Assembly: GCA_937862845.1 (NCBI GenBank)
Contig: CALMCK010000236.1
Coordinates: 1 to 6,870 of the forward strand
Direction of reading: 5' to 3'
Length of the DNA: 6,870 nucleotides
Origin: an uncultured Burkholderiaceae bacterium
Lineage (GTDB): Bacteria > Pseudomonadota > Gammaproteobacteria > Burkholderiales > Burkholderiaceae
Shown here: piece after piece, positions 6,743 through 6,870 of the stretch
How positions within the stretch are numbered: position 1 is the stretch's first letter
How the letters are laid out: each line of letters starts with the position of its first letter
The notes under the pieces: generated by a model
The model's database searches: none
The model's input: the letters and a program-made list of their open reading frames with translations, nothing else
What the model was told of the DNA's origin: nothing
Made by a program: the position numbers and the translations under genes

Positions 6743-6777
6743 AAACAGCGAAGCCGCTATTATAGCCGCTTCGCTGA
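6743..6777 (-). terminator. Hairpin downstream of tuf, likely leaky terminator
   Basis: CAGCGAAGC (6747-6755) pairs with GCTTCGCTG (6769-6777). One mismatch and a further 5-bp pairing (GCTAT/ATAGC) close the apex, so the whole 31-nt element is an almost perfect palindrome. On the minus strand it is followed by TTTT (6746-6743) and then ACC, a short U-tract. It starts 10 bp after the tuf stop. The weak tail suggests partial read-through into rpsJ. Confidence 0.65.
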
Positions 6778-6787
6778 TTTAATTCAA
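6760..6787 (-). promoter_or_regulatory. Sigma70 promoter for rpsJ, embedded in the tuf terminator hairpin
   Basis: On the minus strand TTGAAT (6782-6787) starts right after the tuf stop codon. A 16-bp spacer separates it from a perfect TATAAT at 6760-6765. The -10 box occupies the apex of the hairpin at 6747-6777. Transcription should start near 6752, giving an rpsJ leader of about 147 nt. The match is the best promoter in the window, but start-site use is inferred. Confidence 0.6.
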
Positions 6788-6870
6788 TTACGCGTGGATT
6801 TTTGCCACAACACCGGCGCCGACGGTACGACCGCCTTCACGAATAGCGAAGCGCAAGCCTTCTTCCATAG
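6788..6870 (-). CDS. tuf: Elongation factor Tu, C-terminal end (partial)
   Basis: Only the last 26 codons and the TAA stop (6788-6790) are present; the gene continues past the right edge. The reading is MEEGLRFAIREGGRTVGAGV followed by VAKIHA, matching the strictly conserved end of the EF-Tu beta-barrel domain 3. EF-Tu is the GTPase that brings aminoacyl-tRNA to the ribosome. The last residues, KIHA, differ from more usual endings such as KIIE or KVLS; this tail is variable. Its position just upstream of rpsJ marks it as the copy in the str cluster (rpsL-rpsG-fusA-tuf), though those genes are outside the window. Confidence 0.96.
   Translation of the reverse strand, partial: MEEGLRFAIREGGRTVGAGVVAKIHA

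Overview
This window looks like a piece of a betaproteobacterial chromosome, most likely order Burkholderiales. The evidence is the rpsJ (S10) sequence, the gpmA-ctpA pair and the tuf-rpsJ pairing. There is no sign of phage, plasmid, transposon, CRISPR array, tRNA or rRNA.

Layout: positions 1-241 hold no convincing gene, but they carry a minus-strand sigma70-like promoter (138-167) and a bulged hairpin (11-57). On the plus strand follow gpmA (242-988, glycolytic phosphoglycerate mutase) and a periplasmic S41/C-terminal processing protease (1051-2481), separated by a short hairpin and closed by a strong intrinsic terminator (2495-2527). A second plus-strand unit then begins: a small SAM-dependent methyltransferase gene broken by a one-base frameshift (2575-3187), and two tandem paralogues that join N-terminal TPR repeats to a GT-B-like (heptosyltransferase/OGT-like) glycosyltransferase domain (3191-4726 and 4747-6216). 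These three are closely spaced and probably form one operon for modifying a surface glycan or protein; the substrate cannot be read from the sequence.

A bidirectional terminator (6236-6269) separates that operon from convergent minus-strand genes: rpsJ (ribosomal protein S10, also NusE; 6294-6605) and the last 26 codons of tuf (EF-Tu; 6788 to the right edge). rpsJ is followed by a terminator and not by rplC, so S10 sits at the end of a str-type cluster, cut off from the rest of the S10 operon.

The most interesting non-coding stretch is the tuf-rpsJ gap (6606-6787). A near-consensus promoter starts directly after the tuf stop codon, and its TATAAT box forms the apex of the hairpin that looks like the tuf terminator. 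The predicted rpsJ leader of about 147 nt also carries a boxA-like motif, notable because S10/NusE binds boxA RNA, and a perfect 10-bp inverted repeat.
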